This document shows, piece by piece, positions 47,673 through 61,531 of a stretch of 64,000 nt of DNA. The DNA is from Amaranthus tricolor (lineage: Eukaryota > Streptophyta > Magnoliopsida > Caryophyllales > Amaranthaceae). Each line of letters opens with the position of its first letter. The stretch's first letter is position 1. The stretch spans positions 20,478,528 through 20,542,527 of the forward strand of contig NC_080058.1 in assembly GCF_026212465.1 (NCBI RefSeq), read 5' to 3'. The position numbers and the translations under genes are program-made. The notes beneath the pieces were generated by a model. That model searched no databases. It was not told the DNA's origin and was given only the letters and a program-made list of their open reading frames with translations.

Positions 47673-49490
47673 TTTAATTTTTTTTCTTTTTAAAATTAGA
47701 CAATTGGATTTTTCGCATTTTGGATTTTTTACTTTCGGTTCAAGGGTTCTAAATTGAAGATTTTTTTTTTTTTTTGGATTTTTCGTTCATCGGTTGAAGC
47801 TCTGAGCAAAGTTCATGGGTTCTTGCTTGAATTGAGGTACGCTTTTTGTTCGTTTTAAAATCGGATTTTGGGATTTTTAGATCTTTTAGATTTTTGGCTC
47901 ATGGGTTCTGAATTGAGGTTTGTTGACATACTGTTAAGCTCATTCATGATTGTATTTTTTTAATTTGGGTTTCAATGTTTTATGGTTGTGCTTTAAGTTT
48001 TTTTAGGGTTTAATCATATTTTGATGCATTTCAGTGATTATTGTTTGCGAGTTTGATGCGTTTGTGGATGATAATAGGTCATTCACATTATGTTCCGTCC
48101 ATGTCTATGAATGAACCGTGGTTTACATTTTTGTGCATGTAGATCGAATGTGCTTTTTGGATTTGTCATTTTCTTCATTTTTTTATTTGGGTTTCAATTT
48201 TTTTTTTTTTGTACAATCTCCTACTAGAATGTGTTTTTTCTGATTTGAGTTTCAATATTTGACTTATAATAAGAGTGCTAATTTTTGATTGTTTTAGCCT
48301 TTTAGGCTTGATTTCTGTACAAAGAAATAAAGGTAAATAATTTTTTTGGGAAAAATTTTCGTATTTTGATGCATTTTGGTGATTTTTGTCTGTGAGTTCG
48401 GTGAGTTTGTGGATGATAATGTCTCATTGACTATGATTTTCTCGATCTGATGTCTTCAAATTTAGGGATGACTTTACCTAAAGTTGTGCAAATGTCGTTT
48501 TCAGCTGGTTCTAATTTCCTTGCTGATTCACATTATATTTAGGGTTGATTTCACTTTTTCTTTTTCATCTGTTATAGATTTTTGATTTTTGATTGGGATT
48601 TTTAATTTTCCCCACACATGCTCAATTGACTTTATGCCCTTGTGAATGAATTAATTTGCTATAGTGCTATCTATGAATTACTAATGTATACGTGAACATA
48701 TGTACTTTAAGTATCATGTGGCGAACTATAATTTTGTATCCATTTCTTGTGGAGTTGCATATTGTTTCTTACTTTTTTTATCTTATTTCTGGAGGTGATA
48801 GAAATTTTGATTCAGCAAAATTGAGCGGTGTTGCACAATTAAAGCAACGCTTGTTTGATGACGACCTTAAGCAATGCTAAATACAAATTTCAGGTAGATA
48901 AAAGCTTCTTCACTATGATTCCGATGAACAACTAAATTATTATTTTTGTAGCTCTTTGATTTCTTTTTAAGCAATGATTCTTAAAGTTGCATTGGTTTTA
49001 GGTTGATTCTTACAGTTCCTCGGGTGCGAGAGTGTCGTAATGAGGTTGTGCAACTATTTTCTACTACTGTGTCATTATTGTTATTTTCTACTACTGTGTC
49101 ATTATTGTTGTCTTACCACTGTTGTTGCTCAATTGTTGTATAGTTAGAGCTTTGTTGAGGTTGTTGTTATTGTTGTGCAAAACATGTTGTATCAAAGGTA
49201 TCCCTATAATAACTGCGTAGTATATGTTTTAGTTTCTTTAACTTCAGCCTAGCTAATTTGCAAATGTTGTTACATTATAAAATTGGCTAGTTGCTCTGAT
49301 TAGTATCTCTTATGTTTTTTGATGAACATATTTTAGTTTGTTCGGTCTCGCCTCTGTTTAAATGTTGTATTTTGTAAGTCATGAATTTTTACTCATATTC
49401 ACAATATTGGTGAATATTAGATTTAATCTTAAAACATTTTTACTATTTTTGCAATTGTTGTTTGAATTGTTGTTTGATAAGTTTAAGTAT
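47673..49490. other. T-rich flank of the Tat insertion, no gene recognised
   Basis: Many TTTTT and GATTTTTGG words; composition like a plant intron or leader (for example TTTTAGGTTGATTCTTACAG near 48996). A direct duplication TTTTCTACTACTGTGTCATTATTGTT is seen at about 49058 and 49084. No coding domain. Confidence 0.35.
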
Positions 49491-49494
49491 TTTT

Positions 49495-50270
49495 GACTTG
49501 TTTTCGCGGAATTAAATTGCGAAATTAAAACTTAAACTTGAGGTGAAAATTAAGAAAGAGACAACATAATTTTACGTGGAAACCTTCTAGGCCTAAATAG
49601 AAGGAAAAACCACGACCCCTCGAAATTTCAAAATTCTCTACTATGTTTTAGGCAATTAATTACAATTACATAAAATAAATAAACAAAACTAGGTCAACTT
49701 CTCTTTCTCCTCCTCCTTCTCCTTCTCTTACTTCACTCGAAGCTTCTCTTTTCTCCCCTAGACTTCCCCAAGTCTAGTTACAACAATTCTCTCATAAAAA
49801 ACTTTTACAAAGGACAAATTCTTAAGGATAAAATTAGCGAGTTGCACAAGAAAATATTTTAAGTTAATTGGCAATTTTTGGAGCAAAAATATTTCTTGTT
49901 AATTTCTGATCTCACGTATGGACACTCTTCCTGTTTCAAACCGGTTGAAAAACAACTCCCTTTTATATAGGAGCTCATGTAGCTAGTAAAAGAAATAACT
50001 ACCTACTACATCCTTATTCCTAAGATTAAGGAGAAGTAAGTGGATTTTGAATATCAAGTAAAATAGCCACGGTTACTTTTCAAAAATAGGCAAGGTAGTT
50101 TTTTCTTAATTAAAACCATATTGCAAGCCTATTTATGTGGAGAAAAATAAGAAGTTTTCTCCACTTTAGAAAAAGGTACGGTTATCTAAAAAATATTTTG
50201 CCAATTAACTTATTAAATTAATAATATAACAAATTAATTTTAACCAATACATTAACTAAAAAATCATAAA
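49495..50270 (-). repeat. Diverged fragment of the SIRE-type Copia LTR
   Basis: Collinear with 15500-16260: shared phrases TTTTACGTGGAAACCTTCT, GGAAAAACCACGACCCC, AAAATTCT...TATGTTTTAGGCAAT, CCCTAGACTTCCC and TATGGACACTCT. It lacks a partner and internal region, so it is a solo or truncated LTR of a related family. Confidence 0.75.
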
Positions 50271-50279
50271 AACACATCA

Positions 50280-52400
50280 AAATATCAAACATCAAGTGAA
50301 TTAAAAAAAATGCAGCTAAATTCTCGATAGCATAAATAAATACTGGTTGTGGCGCAGATTAGAACCTGAAACTAAATCCCGCAAATTGCTGCAATCCATG
50401 ATAAGAATGACAGCCGATAGAATCGGTTAGCACTTAACGCCAAGCATAACTTCCGGTGCAATTCAAAATACGGAAATTATACGCTATATTTACAAAATAA
50501 TAATGTAAATATGAACTCATAATTAATTAGCACCACTATATACTTTTATTATATTCTTTTACTGTTACATACTTCTAAGTCATTAATATACTATTCTCAA
50601 TCCTGGCAGAAGTACGTTACTACCACTTATACAGTTCGGTAATCTTAATACTTAATTAAGTTCATTTGGTTAATACTCATTATCGTACCATGCATTATAG
50701 CATCAACACTAATTCAGGTTATCACTGATCAACAAGCACACCAATACGACACCTAATATATGTAAGGGTTTGGTTAGGTGAGGACCGTAGTTCTAAACGC
50801 TAACTGTGGTGGAAAACATCACCCCTACAATACAATTATGCTCGAGCTTTACAGGATAGGTAGCTAACCCCCTAACTTACACTGCATTTTATGTGCCGGC
50901 CAACACGGTTAGGATTTTACATGCCGGTCCATGGTTAAACATTACCTTACTATCAGGGTCATTCAATCAAAATTCATTCACACAGGTATATCTCATTTTT
51001 ATTACTACAAGTTGACTTTGACTTTGTCTTTGACCAACTTAGGTAGTAACTTCCTTTAATAATTAAAAGAAAATTCTTAATCACAATGTCAAATTTACCT
51101 TTATGTCTTTATACGTTCATTACTAAATTTTTACACATTAAATTTTATTTATAACTTTATTTTAATAGTTCACTAAATTCAACTAATAACTTAAATTCTA
51201 TTAATAGTCTCCAAATTAGTATTTTCCGCATATTGGTACTAAAATCTATTTCTCTTGAAATAAGTTTTAAAATCAATATTTCATACTTAAAACAAATAAA
51301 ACTTTATTCTCTTTACAAAATCAAGTATTCTAATGAAAATTCAAGTTAAAAACTGCATCCCTTTGATAAGTTTTCAAAATTCAACAAGTTCACCATATTT
51401 CAAGTTTAGAAAAAACAAGTGAAACTTATTAAGTTCATAAAAATCAATATTCTAAATAAAAAAAGAAATAAACTTAAAATTTTACGAAAATCAACATTTC
51501 TAGTTATAAAACAAGTAATACTTTCCTAAAATTGAAATTTCATGCATAATTTAAAAAGGCATGTTCATTAAAACACTTTTACATCTTTTAACATAAATTT
51601 TGGTCAAATCGTCAACTAAAGAAATATTTTGTACAAACTAATTATTTGATATCACAAAAGTTACTTTTATTATAAAATTTCATACATTCAAGAAAAACAC
51701 TTTAATATTTTATAACTTAATTTTAATATGATAGTGGCCGAATGGCCTATGAGTATTTTAGGGCCTTTTTCACTTAACAACATCTTAATTTAATTATCAT
51801 AGTTAAATAATTAATATTACCACTTAAAAAAAAAAGAAACTTTTACACAATAACTTAGAAATTTACTATAACTTCAAGGATAAAATTTAATATCAAAATA
51901 AAGTATAATAACAACATTCTTAGCATAAACATACTTAAAAAAACATGTTCATAAAATAACTTACTAGTTTCAAGGCTAAATAAATATATTAACAAAATTC
52001 TAACATAAACATTTTTAAATAAAATAATTCTACATAACTAATAAATATATTAACACTAGTTTATAACATAAATCATACTTAATATCACTAGCGCATAATT
52101 TTTCACCCAACTTTCTACACATGTTCAAAAATTACTAACATACTAAAATTACTTTTGGCATAAATACACTTAATACTTCCTCCGTTTTCGAAAGTGCTTC
52201 ACCCAAGGGAAGAGGAATCTATAATTTAAAGCTAATCATTGAACATTGGAGAAAGTAAGAAAATATAATTAAAAATAATAAAATCATTAAATAGTTGAAT
52301 TATTGTGTACAAATCTGATTTTATTGAAGGTATAGCAAAAGTTTTTTACACTTATGATTGCCAAAATAAAACAAAATAAATTAAAGCTCTTAATCTTTAG
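50280..52400. repeat. Old LTR-like copy related to 32.3-33.2 kb
   Basis: The first 780 bp is collinear with 32280-33190 (see that entry). The remainder is AT-rich without coding potential. The two copies flank the region into which the Tat element inserted and could be an old LTR pair, but no Gypsy coding lies between them apart from the Tat element. Confidence 0.4.
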
Positions 52401-53454
<1,054 letters not shown>

Positions 53455-53647
53455 ATAGTCTTTGTATATGTTGCGGTTCTGATTCGCAGCATATAATATT
53501 GTGTCATATGCTGCTATCACTAGTGCTGCGTGTCAAAACCGCATCATATAATATTGTGTCATATGCTGCTTTCACTAGTGCTGCGTGTCAAAACCGCAAC
53601 ATATTACGGGGATAAAAATGCAACATATAAGGTTTTTTCCACTAGTG
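53455..53647. mobile_element. CACTA transposon terminus, opposite orientation
   Basis: Ends GGTTTTTTCCACTAGTG, the reverse complement of the terminus at 27962. It contains GTTGCGG, CGCAGCATAT and AAAACCGCA subterminal words and a 55-bp direct duplication (near 53491 and 53546), including two internal CACTAGTG copies. It abuts Copia coding sequence on its right. Confidence 0.85.
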
Positions 53648-54116
53648 ATCGGATTCTACTATGACGTCAGAATTTATTGCCTTAGCATCGGCAAGTAAAG
53701 AAGCGAAATGGCATGGGAATCACTTATTTGAGATACCATGATTACCCAAGCCTATTTCACCGGTGCTATCAATGGTGATAGTGATTCGAATTTGGTAAGG
53801 GTGTATAACAAAGTTTATAATGGTAATTCAAGGCATATTTCACTAAGGCATGACCTTGTGAAAAGACTTATCACAAAAGGGGTCATAATGTTTGACTATA
53901 TTAATACAATGTTTAACTTGGTGGATAATTTTACAAAAGCTTTGCCAAGGAATTCCATTGATTACGCTTCAATTGGAATTGAGTTATGTCCAATTAACAC
54001 TAATGAGGGAACCCGATCTAACGCTTGGTTAACACCGACCGGGTCTTACGATTTAATGTGGTTAAATCTCTTGTTTGATGTTGTTAAGTAACTCAAAGTA
54101 TAAAAACCAAAGGGAG
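53648..54116 (+). pseudogene. Copia RNase H C-terminal fragment, frameshifted
   Basis: After the CACTA end, the frame reads STMTSEFIALASASKEAKWHG, a typical Copia RNase H segment. After a stop near 53738 it continues in another frame (YNGNSRHISLRHDLVKRLI; VDNFTKALPRN). It ends before an AAAGGGAGATAC polypurine tract at 54108-54119. The left part of this Copia element is missing at the CACTA junction. Confidence 0.8.
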
Positions 54117-54660
54117 ATACTTGGATCTTGTGATAGCGTCAATAAAAAGTTCTCTAGTTCTAGAGCTGAAGAGCTCTAGATGGATGTGTCGTATCACAAG
54201 GACACGAAAGTTACGTATGGGAGAACTTATCTATGTAAGTTCAAAGTTAGCCACTTTAGGAAATCAGGATGGATATATAGACTTTTATGAGCTTATGAAA
54301 AGATACGGTGTAACGGTTTGGTTTAAGTGACCCGGAAATCCATATGAAAATACAAATTCCGGTTCACTCTTTGGACTCTAGAGAAGACTTTCCTCTAGAA
54401 TCGTCAACGTTCCGTCGATAAAGAAATATAGCTAAAACAGAAAACAGTACCAGCGTGAAAGAAAATAAGTCAGCAGAAGCTCTTACTTACGACTCGAGAG
54501 CCTAAAGGGCTCTAGACAAGCTAATTGAAATAAGCGGAAGCGAAAAGAAAACTACACTATCTCCTGTTACATAAGTACGGAGCTTCTTTCTACTCATAAT
54601 CCAATACAAAAAAAAAATAATTAAAAGCATAGTCTTGATGATTACGTGTTCTAACTCGAG
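54117..54660 (+). repeat. Probable start of the Copia 3' LTR
   Basis: Directly follows the polypurine tract AAAGGGAGATAC. No partner or right edge found. It includes an inverted CTCTAG-rich region (TTCTCTAGTTCTAGAG, GAGCTCTAGATGG). Confidence 0.4.
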
Positions 54661-55778
54661 ACCTCACTCCAGACCCCACCTGCAATCAACCTACTAGTCG
54701 TCGTATGACAACACACAGTAGGTTCCAAAGACACAAATCAATACACGTCAGAGACTTCATACAAATATCAATCAGGTTGAATACAAGCAATATGTTTTTC
54801 CTAGCATGGATAGGCTCTAATACATTCATTATTAGTTAATCCCAACTTGTAACGTTGCCCGTCCTGTTCGGGTCGTTCAAGTATAAATCATTCATTATTA
54901 GATAATTCCAACTTGTAACGTTGCCCGTCCTGTTCGGGTCGTTCAAGTATAAACCAATCCTTTTTGGAGGAATACACTTGGGAGAGCTAATCCTAAGGCA
55001 ACCACCGACCTAAGACGTTGCCCGTCCTGTTCGGGTCGCCAAAGGCTAAAGTATGCATACCCCCATGGTGACCATAATGATCCAAAACTGCCATGGGAAC
55101 AATAATTGTAATAATGCAAACCAATACGTTAACCCCTTTGGGTAACATAATACAACCAAAAGCCAACCCCTTTGGATGACAAACACATAAATTCTAAATT
55201 TCAAAATTAATTTCTTTCAAATTATTTGAGGTGTCTAATCCTTATGTGATTTACAATGCCTCGATTAGAAATGAAACAACACTACTTGCAAAACCACATA
55301 AACAGTATGGTCTAAGCGTGTACCTTTAAGCGCTGCAACCAAGCGATATTTAATCACGATATAAATTTCGCCCTCTTATGAATCGAGGTCCTAAATAACA
55401 CACACACAAAATGACCACGTATTAGAACGTGTTTACACCTTTAATCCACTCCATACTACTCAAATGTTACTAAGACTTGATAATTTTAAATGTTTACATC
55501 CAATACCCATTAGTTCTAAATTTTACATATTAACCAGAAATTTAAACGAACAGTTCGGACAGTTTAAAAAATTCAAATGAAAAATCCGACTTCGCCACTG
55601 CGTCCGGAACGCGTCAATTATCTTGGGTACCAATTTTCATAATTTCTAACATCCAATTACTATTTTTAATTATTTTAAACGTTTAACGAGTTTTTAACGC
55701 ATCGGTACATAAAACAACGTAACACGACTAACGTTTTCGGATCGACACCTTTAACGAGACAGAACAGCTGCTGCCCGA

Positions 55779-55868
<90 letters not shown>

Positions 55869-57009
55869 CATTATTATTATTATTTTATATATACATTATC
55901 AATCCTTTTTAAATCTCATGACCAAAATAACTCTAGCAAGGTCACATTCACAAAATTCTTCAAGAAACTTATAATTTCATAAATTATGATAACTAAATTA
56001 AATACTTAATTTCTCTTAACAAATTAAATTTTGTAGAGAATTACAAAACCAATTCACCCTTTTAAATCAACACACATATATATAAATATAACACAATCCT
56101 TCAAACAAATCAAATTTTACTAAAGGATTATTAAATTCTTGGATGACTACATTACTTGATCCATACCATTTAAATTTCATCTAACAAATTGAAATTTTGT
56201 TAGAGAAAATAGACCATAAGAAATTTTTTTAAATATCAATATAACTTTAAATTCTTAATTCTTATAACAAATTTAAATTTTGTTAAAGAATATTGATCAT
56301 GAAGTTCTTTTCTTAATCCTTTTAACAAATTATAGTTTATTAAAGGATTATTAGAGAAAATTTTCATATATAAAAGAAAAAAATATTCAATCCTCTTATA
56401 AGTCATAGAATATCATCATACATAAAATATAATTCTTTTAGAAATCTTTGTATATAAAATCTATAATTAACAATTTAATTAAACTTACCCTTTGATCAAA
56501 AGATTGGATTGAACAACGAGATTTTTTTTTCTTTTGGATGCCGAAAACAAGAAGAGCAAAGAAGAGAATTTTTTTTTTTTCTGAATTTTGTGTTCACTTG
56601 GAGGATTAGGATTGTGATGGATTATGGAATTAAAAAGCCATTAAGGAGATAATTCATTTAATGTGCCAATAATGCTCATAATACTCATAATGGTCACTTA
56701 TGAGAGGAGTTACAAGACTCCTCCCATGCCTAGCACTAACCGGCCACCCTTCACCTCCCACAACATATGTATTTTTTTTAATTAATTAATTAAGTAATTA
56801 TTATATTATTGTTAAAACAGAAAAGAAACGTCACGCGATAACATCGTACGCGATAAAACTCGTTACCGTTAAAATTTAACTCACTTTATTTCTTATAATT
56901 AACTATGTAAAATAATATAATTTAATATAATTTATTTCTTTTATTTTATTATACTTTATTTTATTATATTTTATTTATTTTTAAACCCGATAAATTACGG
57001 GGTGTTACA
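54661..57009 (-). repeat. Tekay 3' LTR
   Basis: On the minus strand it starts TGTAACACCCCGTAATTTATCGGG at 57009, about 150 bp after the Tekay polyprotein end. The inner part (54690-55430) matches the LTR fragment at 11976-12693. The left edge is approximate. It contains a (TA)n tract and a duplicated 60-bp segment (CAACTTGTAACGTTGCCCGTCC, near 54843 and 54909). Confidence 0.75.
55783..55860. repeat. (TA)n microsatellite inside the Tekay LTR
   Basis: About 39 AT units. Confidence 0.97.
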
Positions 57010-57160
57010 GACTACCCCCCTTAAAAGAAGTTACGCCCTCGTAACTTGCATGGCAACGAAAAACGTAGGACACACACCCCACTTGTAAAGAGTTGTAAAG
57101 AGGCAAGACTATAAAACACTCGCGCGAAATTCCTATCGCCTTCTACCCCCTCTTAGGAAG

Positions 57161-57692
57161 TTACGTCCCCGTAACGATACTAACCTGAAAGAGAAGAGGG
57201 TACTTTGCTCGCATAGAGTCCTCCGTTTCCCATGTAGCCGCTTCACGTTCGTGATTTGACCACAAGACTTTTACCATAGATATATCCTTCCGTCGTGTAC
57301 TACGGACCTTCGTGTCCAAGATCCTAACCGGTTGCTCAGAGTAAGACAAAGATGTATCTAAATCTAAAGGTTCGGGATCTAAAATATGAGACGCTGAGGC
57401 ATGATATCGCTTAAGCTGCGACACATGAAATACATCGTGTGCCTTTTCTAAAGAGTTTGGAAGGGCTAACCGATATGCCACCTTACCCACACGTTCCAAA
57501 ATTTCATATGGTCCTATGAATCAAGGGCTTAACTTTCCACGAGCACCAAAACGCACTACTCCGCGCATGGGTGACACGCGAAGTAATACCCGTTCGCCCA
57601 CGATGAACTCTTCTGGTCGTTGCTTTAAATCAGCGTAAGACTTCTGACGATCCTGTGCCGCTTTCAAACGATCCCTTATCAACCTCACTTTC
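57161..57692 (-). pseudogene. Tekay polyprotein C-terminus with chromodomain, interrupted
   Basis: The end of integrase (FIGPYEI, RVGKVAYRLALP, LEKAHDVFHVSQLKRY) and a chromodomain-like tail (VKVLWSNHEREAATWETED) mark the Tekay/Del chromovirus lineage. A TGA near 57520 replaces the usual arginine before FIGPYEI. The upstream part is cut off at 57692 by the Reina-like insertion; the rest would lie beyond the right end of the window. Confidence 0.85.
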
Positions 57693-58637
57693 TGATGCAA
57701 AACAAAGACTGAATGTGGCCTTTGTTATGCAAGGATCAATATGGAATCAATACCAGGTCCAATTACTCACGCACAATCCTAAATCAATCAATGCAAAGGT
57801 GTTCAGAATACTCAGAACAACCAAGAAGGTGTTTCTTGATTTTCTGATGTATGAACTGGTGGACGTTGTTCCACCCCTTTGCACTTCTATACCGAAACTC
57901 AAAACAAGGATGATGAATCCTTGACTTGAATGGTTCCTTGAGAATATAGGTTTGCCTGAAAACCTATGAATTCTCCGGCCAAAGATGAACCCTCTTTGAA
58001 CAAGTTTGCAAACAAACTTATGAAACAAACACTTTGTCTGATAATACTCAACTCTGATTCTTATCTCAATATAAAACGTGAATTCAATTACATGAGTGTC
58101 CCATGTATTTATAGAGTTTCTACATATCAAAAATAGCCGTTACAAGGCTTTACTAATACACGTGTCTATAACTAACAAAACAGAAACTTAAACAAAAGCC
58201 AACACTTAGTCATATTCCTGATTTCCTTGTTCTTCTGACCAGGCCTCCTTCAGCTTGTCCTAGGGTCTTCCTGGTGGTTTGTTAGTACAACCCTAGGGCC
58301 TCTATCCCTTGGTCCATGTATGGAGATGGTGTTTCCGCCTTCATCTTGGTCCAGGTACTCCTGGTCTGAGCTCAGTAACGTCAACAAGGTCAGCTGGTCG
58401 TCAGAATCAACTGTTGCTCTGTTCTTGCATTCTGTGGCCCTGTTTGTGTTCATGCTGTTGGTTTTTGAGATGCTTTGGCTTTCCTTAGTTTCCTTGAGCA
58501 TTTGTAGGTCCCTTCTGGTCATGTCCAATGTGTTTTTGCTAGTTTCTCTTATCTCATGGTTATTTGGCGTAGATAAACATTCACTAGCACTGTTTTGCTC
58601 CTTTGTTGAGTTCTTGCTCTTTGATGCTTTTGCATCA
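57693..58637 (-). repeat. Reina-like 3' LTR (left), about 945 bp
   Basis: Plus strand runs TGATGCAAAACAAAGACTG to GATGCTTTTGCATCA. The right edge is set by the purine tract AAGGGGGAGGAAT on the minus strand at 58650-58638 and the expected TG start. Only the first 740 bp can be compared with the right copy; a handful of substitutions were seen. Confidence 0.75.
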
Positions 58638-61531
58638 ATTCCTCCCCCTTGGGGAAGAATTGTCCTCAATTCTTGGACTGGCTGGTGCAGCGTTAAATCT
58701 CCTATGTTGAAGATAGGGGAGATGTTAAAGTCTGCAGGCAACTGAATCTCAAAGGCATTGTCTCCAATTTTCTTTAACACTTGGTAGGGACCTATGGCTC
58801 TTGGCTGTAGTTTATTTCTTTTGAGATGTGGAAAACGCTTCTTCCTTAGGTACACCCATACTTTGTCACCTTCCTGGATTGGAGCTCTTGTTTTCAGGTG
58901 CTTGTCCGCTTGTTTCTTATACTTCCTGCTGGCCTCTTCCAGGTTTGCATGGACTTGATTGTGGATCTCTTCCATTTGCTTGATTAGTTCTGTTGCTTCC
59001 TCTGTTTTGCTGTCATATGTAGGCAAATCAATTAGAGATACGGGTAGTAGAGGGTTAGTGCCATATACACATTCAAATAGGGTGTGCTTGGTGGCACGAC
59101 TTGGGGCCCTATTATAGGCAAATTCAGCATAGCATAACTTTAAATCCCATTCCCTAATATTCTTGGTTACTAAGGATCTCAACAGAGTACCCAAAGTCCT
59201 ATTGGTCACCTCTGTTTGACCATCAGTCTGAGGATGATAGGCTGTACTAAACAACAGCTTAGTGCCCAACATCTTCCACAAGGTCTTCCAAAAATGACTC
59301 AAGAATTTACTGTCTCTGTCAGAAACAATTGACTTGGGTATACCATGCAGTCTAACAACCTCTGTAAAATACAACTTGGCAACATGCTGGGCATCATCAG
59401 TTTTGTTACATGCTATGAAGTGTGACATTTTTGAAAACCTGTCTACCACTACCATAATAGCACCCTTTCCCCGCTTTGTTTTAGGTAAGGCTACCATGAA
59501 GTCCATACTAATGTGTTCCCATGGTTTGTTAGCTATAGGTAAGGGTAGATACTCTCCTTTGTGAAAAGTCACTTTTTCCTTAAGGCAAGTCTCACACCTC
59601 AATATGTGTTTGCCTACTGTACCAAGCATCCTTGGCCAATAAAAATGTTTAGCAAGCATGTCAAGGGTCTTCTGAATTCCAAAATGTCCAGCTATACTAC
59701 CCTCATGCACTTCCTTCACCAGCACTGTTCTCAGAGGTAGCTTAGGAATGCATAGTTTATTCCCTTTAAACAGGTATCCTTGATGAATACTAAACAGCCC
59801 TTGTGGTGTGGTTTCGCATGATTTGTAAATGTCAGCAAAGTCAGGATAGGTATGATATTGGTCTTTAATGAACTCAAAGCCCAAAATCTTAGCTCCTAAT
59901 ATTCCAAGCATGCTGTATTTCCTACTCAGGGCATCAGCAATGACATTGGTTTTGCCCACCTTATATCTGGTTGAAAAGTCGAAGGTCTGCATGAATTCCA
60001 CCCACCTAGCATGCCTACTGTTCAATTTGTGCTGACTGTTTATGTATCTTAAGGATTCATGGTCTGTGTGCAGGATGAAAGGTTGAATCCTTAAATAGTG
60101 AGACCAATGGTCTAGGGCCCTAATGATAGCATAGAATTCTTTGTCATAAGTAGAGTAATTAAGCCTACTATTATTGAGTTTCTCACTGAAAAAAGCAATT
60201 GGTCTACCCTCCTGTACCAGCACTGCCCCAATTCCCATGTCACTAGCATCACACTCCAACTCAAAGGGTTTAGTGAACTCAGGTAACTTGAGAATGGGAG
60301 CACTACACATCATATTTTTGAGAGTCTCAAAGGCCTGTTGAGCAGCTGGTGTCCAACTGAACTTCCCCTGTTTCGTGCACTCTGTTATGGGTGCCATAAC
60401 AGAGCTAAAATCTTTGATGAATCTCCTGTAAAAGGAGGCTAATCCATGGAAAGACCTGATTTGTGTTAAGGTGGTAGGTGTAGGCCACTCTTGTATGGCT
60501 TGGACCTTTACTGGATCTACTTTAACCCCCTCCTTGCCTACAATATACCCTAGGAAACTGACCTCAGGTAGAAGGAAGCTGCATTTTTCCAGTTTGGCAT
60601 ACAGGCTCTGTTTTCTTAAGACTTCAAATAATTGTTGGAGATGATCCAAGTGTTCTGCTATATCCTTGCTATAGATGAGTATGTCATCTAGGTAAACAAC
60701 TATAAACTTTCATAAGAATGTTCTCAATATCTTATTCATAAGTCTCATGAATGTGCTAGGTGCTCCAGTCAAACCAAAGGGCATCACAAGCCATTCGTAC
60801 AGCCCATACTTGGTCTTGAATGCAGTTTTCCATTCATCCCCTGCTTTCATTCTGATTTGGTGGTATCCACTACGAAGGTCTACCTTGCTAAACCATTGAG
60901 AACCTCCTAATTCATCCAAGATGTCATCAATCCTGGGTATAGGAAACCTATACTTGATGGTTATGTTGTTCACACTACGGCTGTCAATACACATTCTCCA
61001 TGTGCCATCTTTTTTTGGCACAAGCAAAGTGGGTACTGCACAAGGACTCAAACTCTCCCTAACATACCCCTTTTTCATCAGGTCTTCCACCTGTCTTTGT
61101 AATTTCTGAGCTTCCTTGGGATTAGTCCTATAAGCAGGTTTGTTTGGTAAACTAGCCCCAGGTACTAAGTCAATTTGATGCTCAACACCCCTTAATGGTG
61201 GTAATCCAGGTGGTAGGTCAGTGGGAAAAACATCCCTGTATTGCTTTATTAGTCCAGTCATCTCAGGTGGTATTGGTGTGGGTTCCTGTACTTCCTTGGT
61301 CACTAGTAAGTACAACTCTTCTGTTTCTTGGACCTCTCTCTCACATTCCCTCCTGTTCATTAAGTGCACATGAACCTTGGTGGGTTGTGGTGGAATAGCT
61401 CTGTGTGGAGGCAGGGGTAAAAACTCTTTCCTCTTCCCTTTGTGCCTAATGGTATATGTGTTGTCATAGCCATTGTGTATGGTTTTTTTTATCATATTGC
61501 CAGGGCCTGCCCAGCAAGAGGTGACATGCAT
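58250..61531 (-). pseudogene. Reina-like pol (RT, RNase H, integrase) extending into the 3' LTR
   Basis: One frame across 3282 bp with a single stop, TGA at 60710-60712, just before the YLDD active site (about 60691-60680), where relatives have glycine (TFLGK). In order: protease-RT linker, RT ([65 protein letters not shown]), RNase H (LECDASDMGIGAVL), integrase zinc region (HEGSIAGHFGIQKT; CETCLKEK), and core ([55 protein letters not shown]). Then comes a tail containing ILPQGGGIDAK that spans the purine tract and continues for about 129 codons inside the LTR. The 61531 start is only the first ATG after the frame break with gag. Confidence 0.88.
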
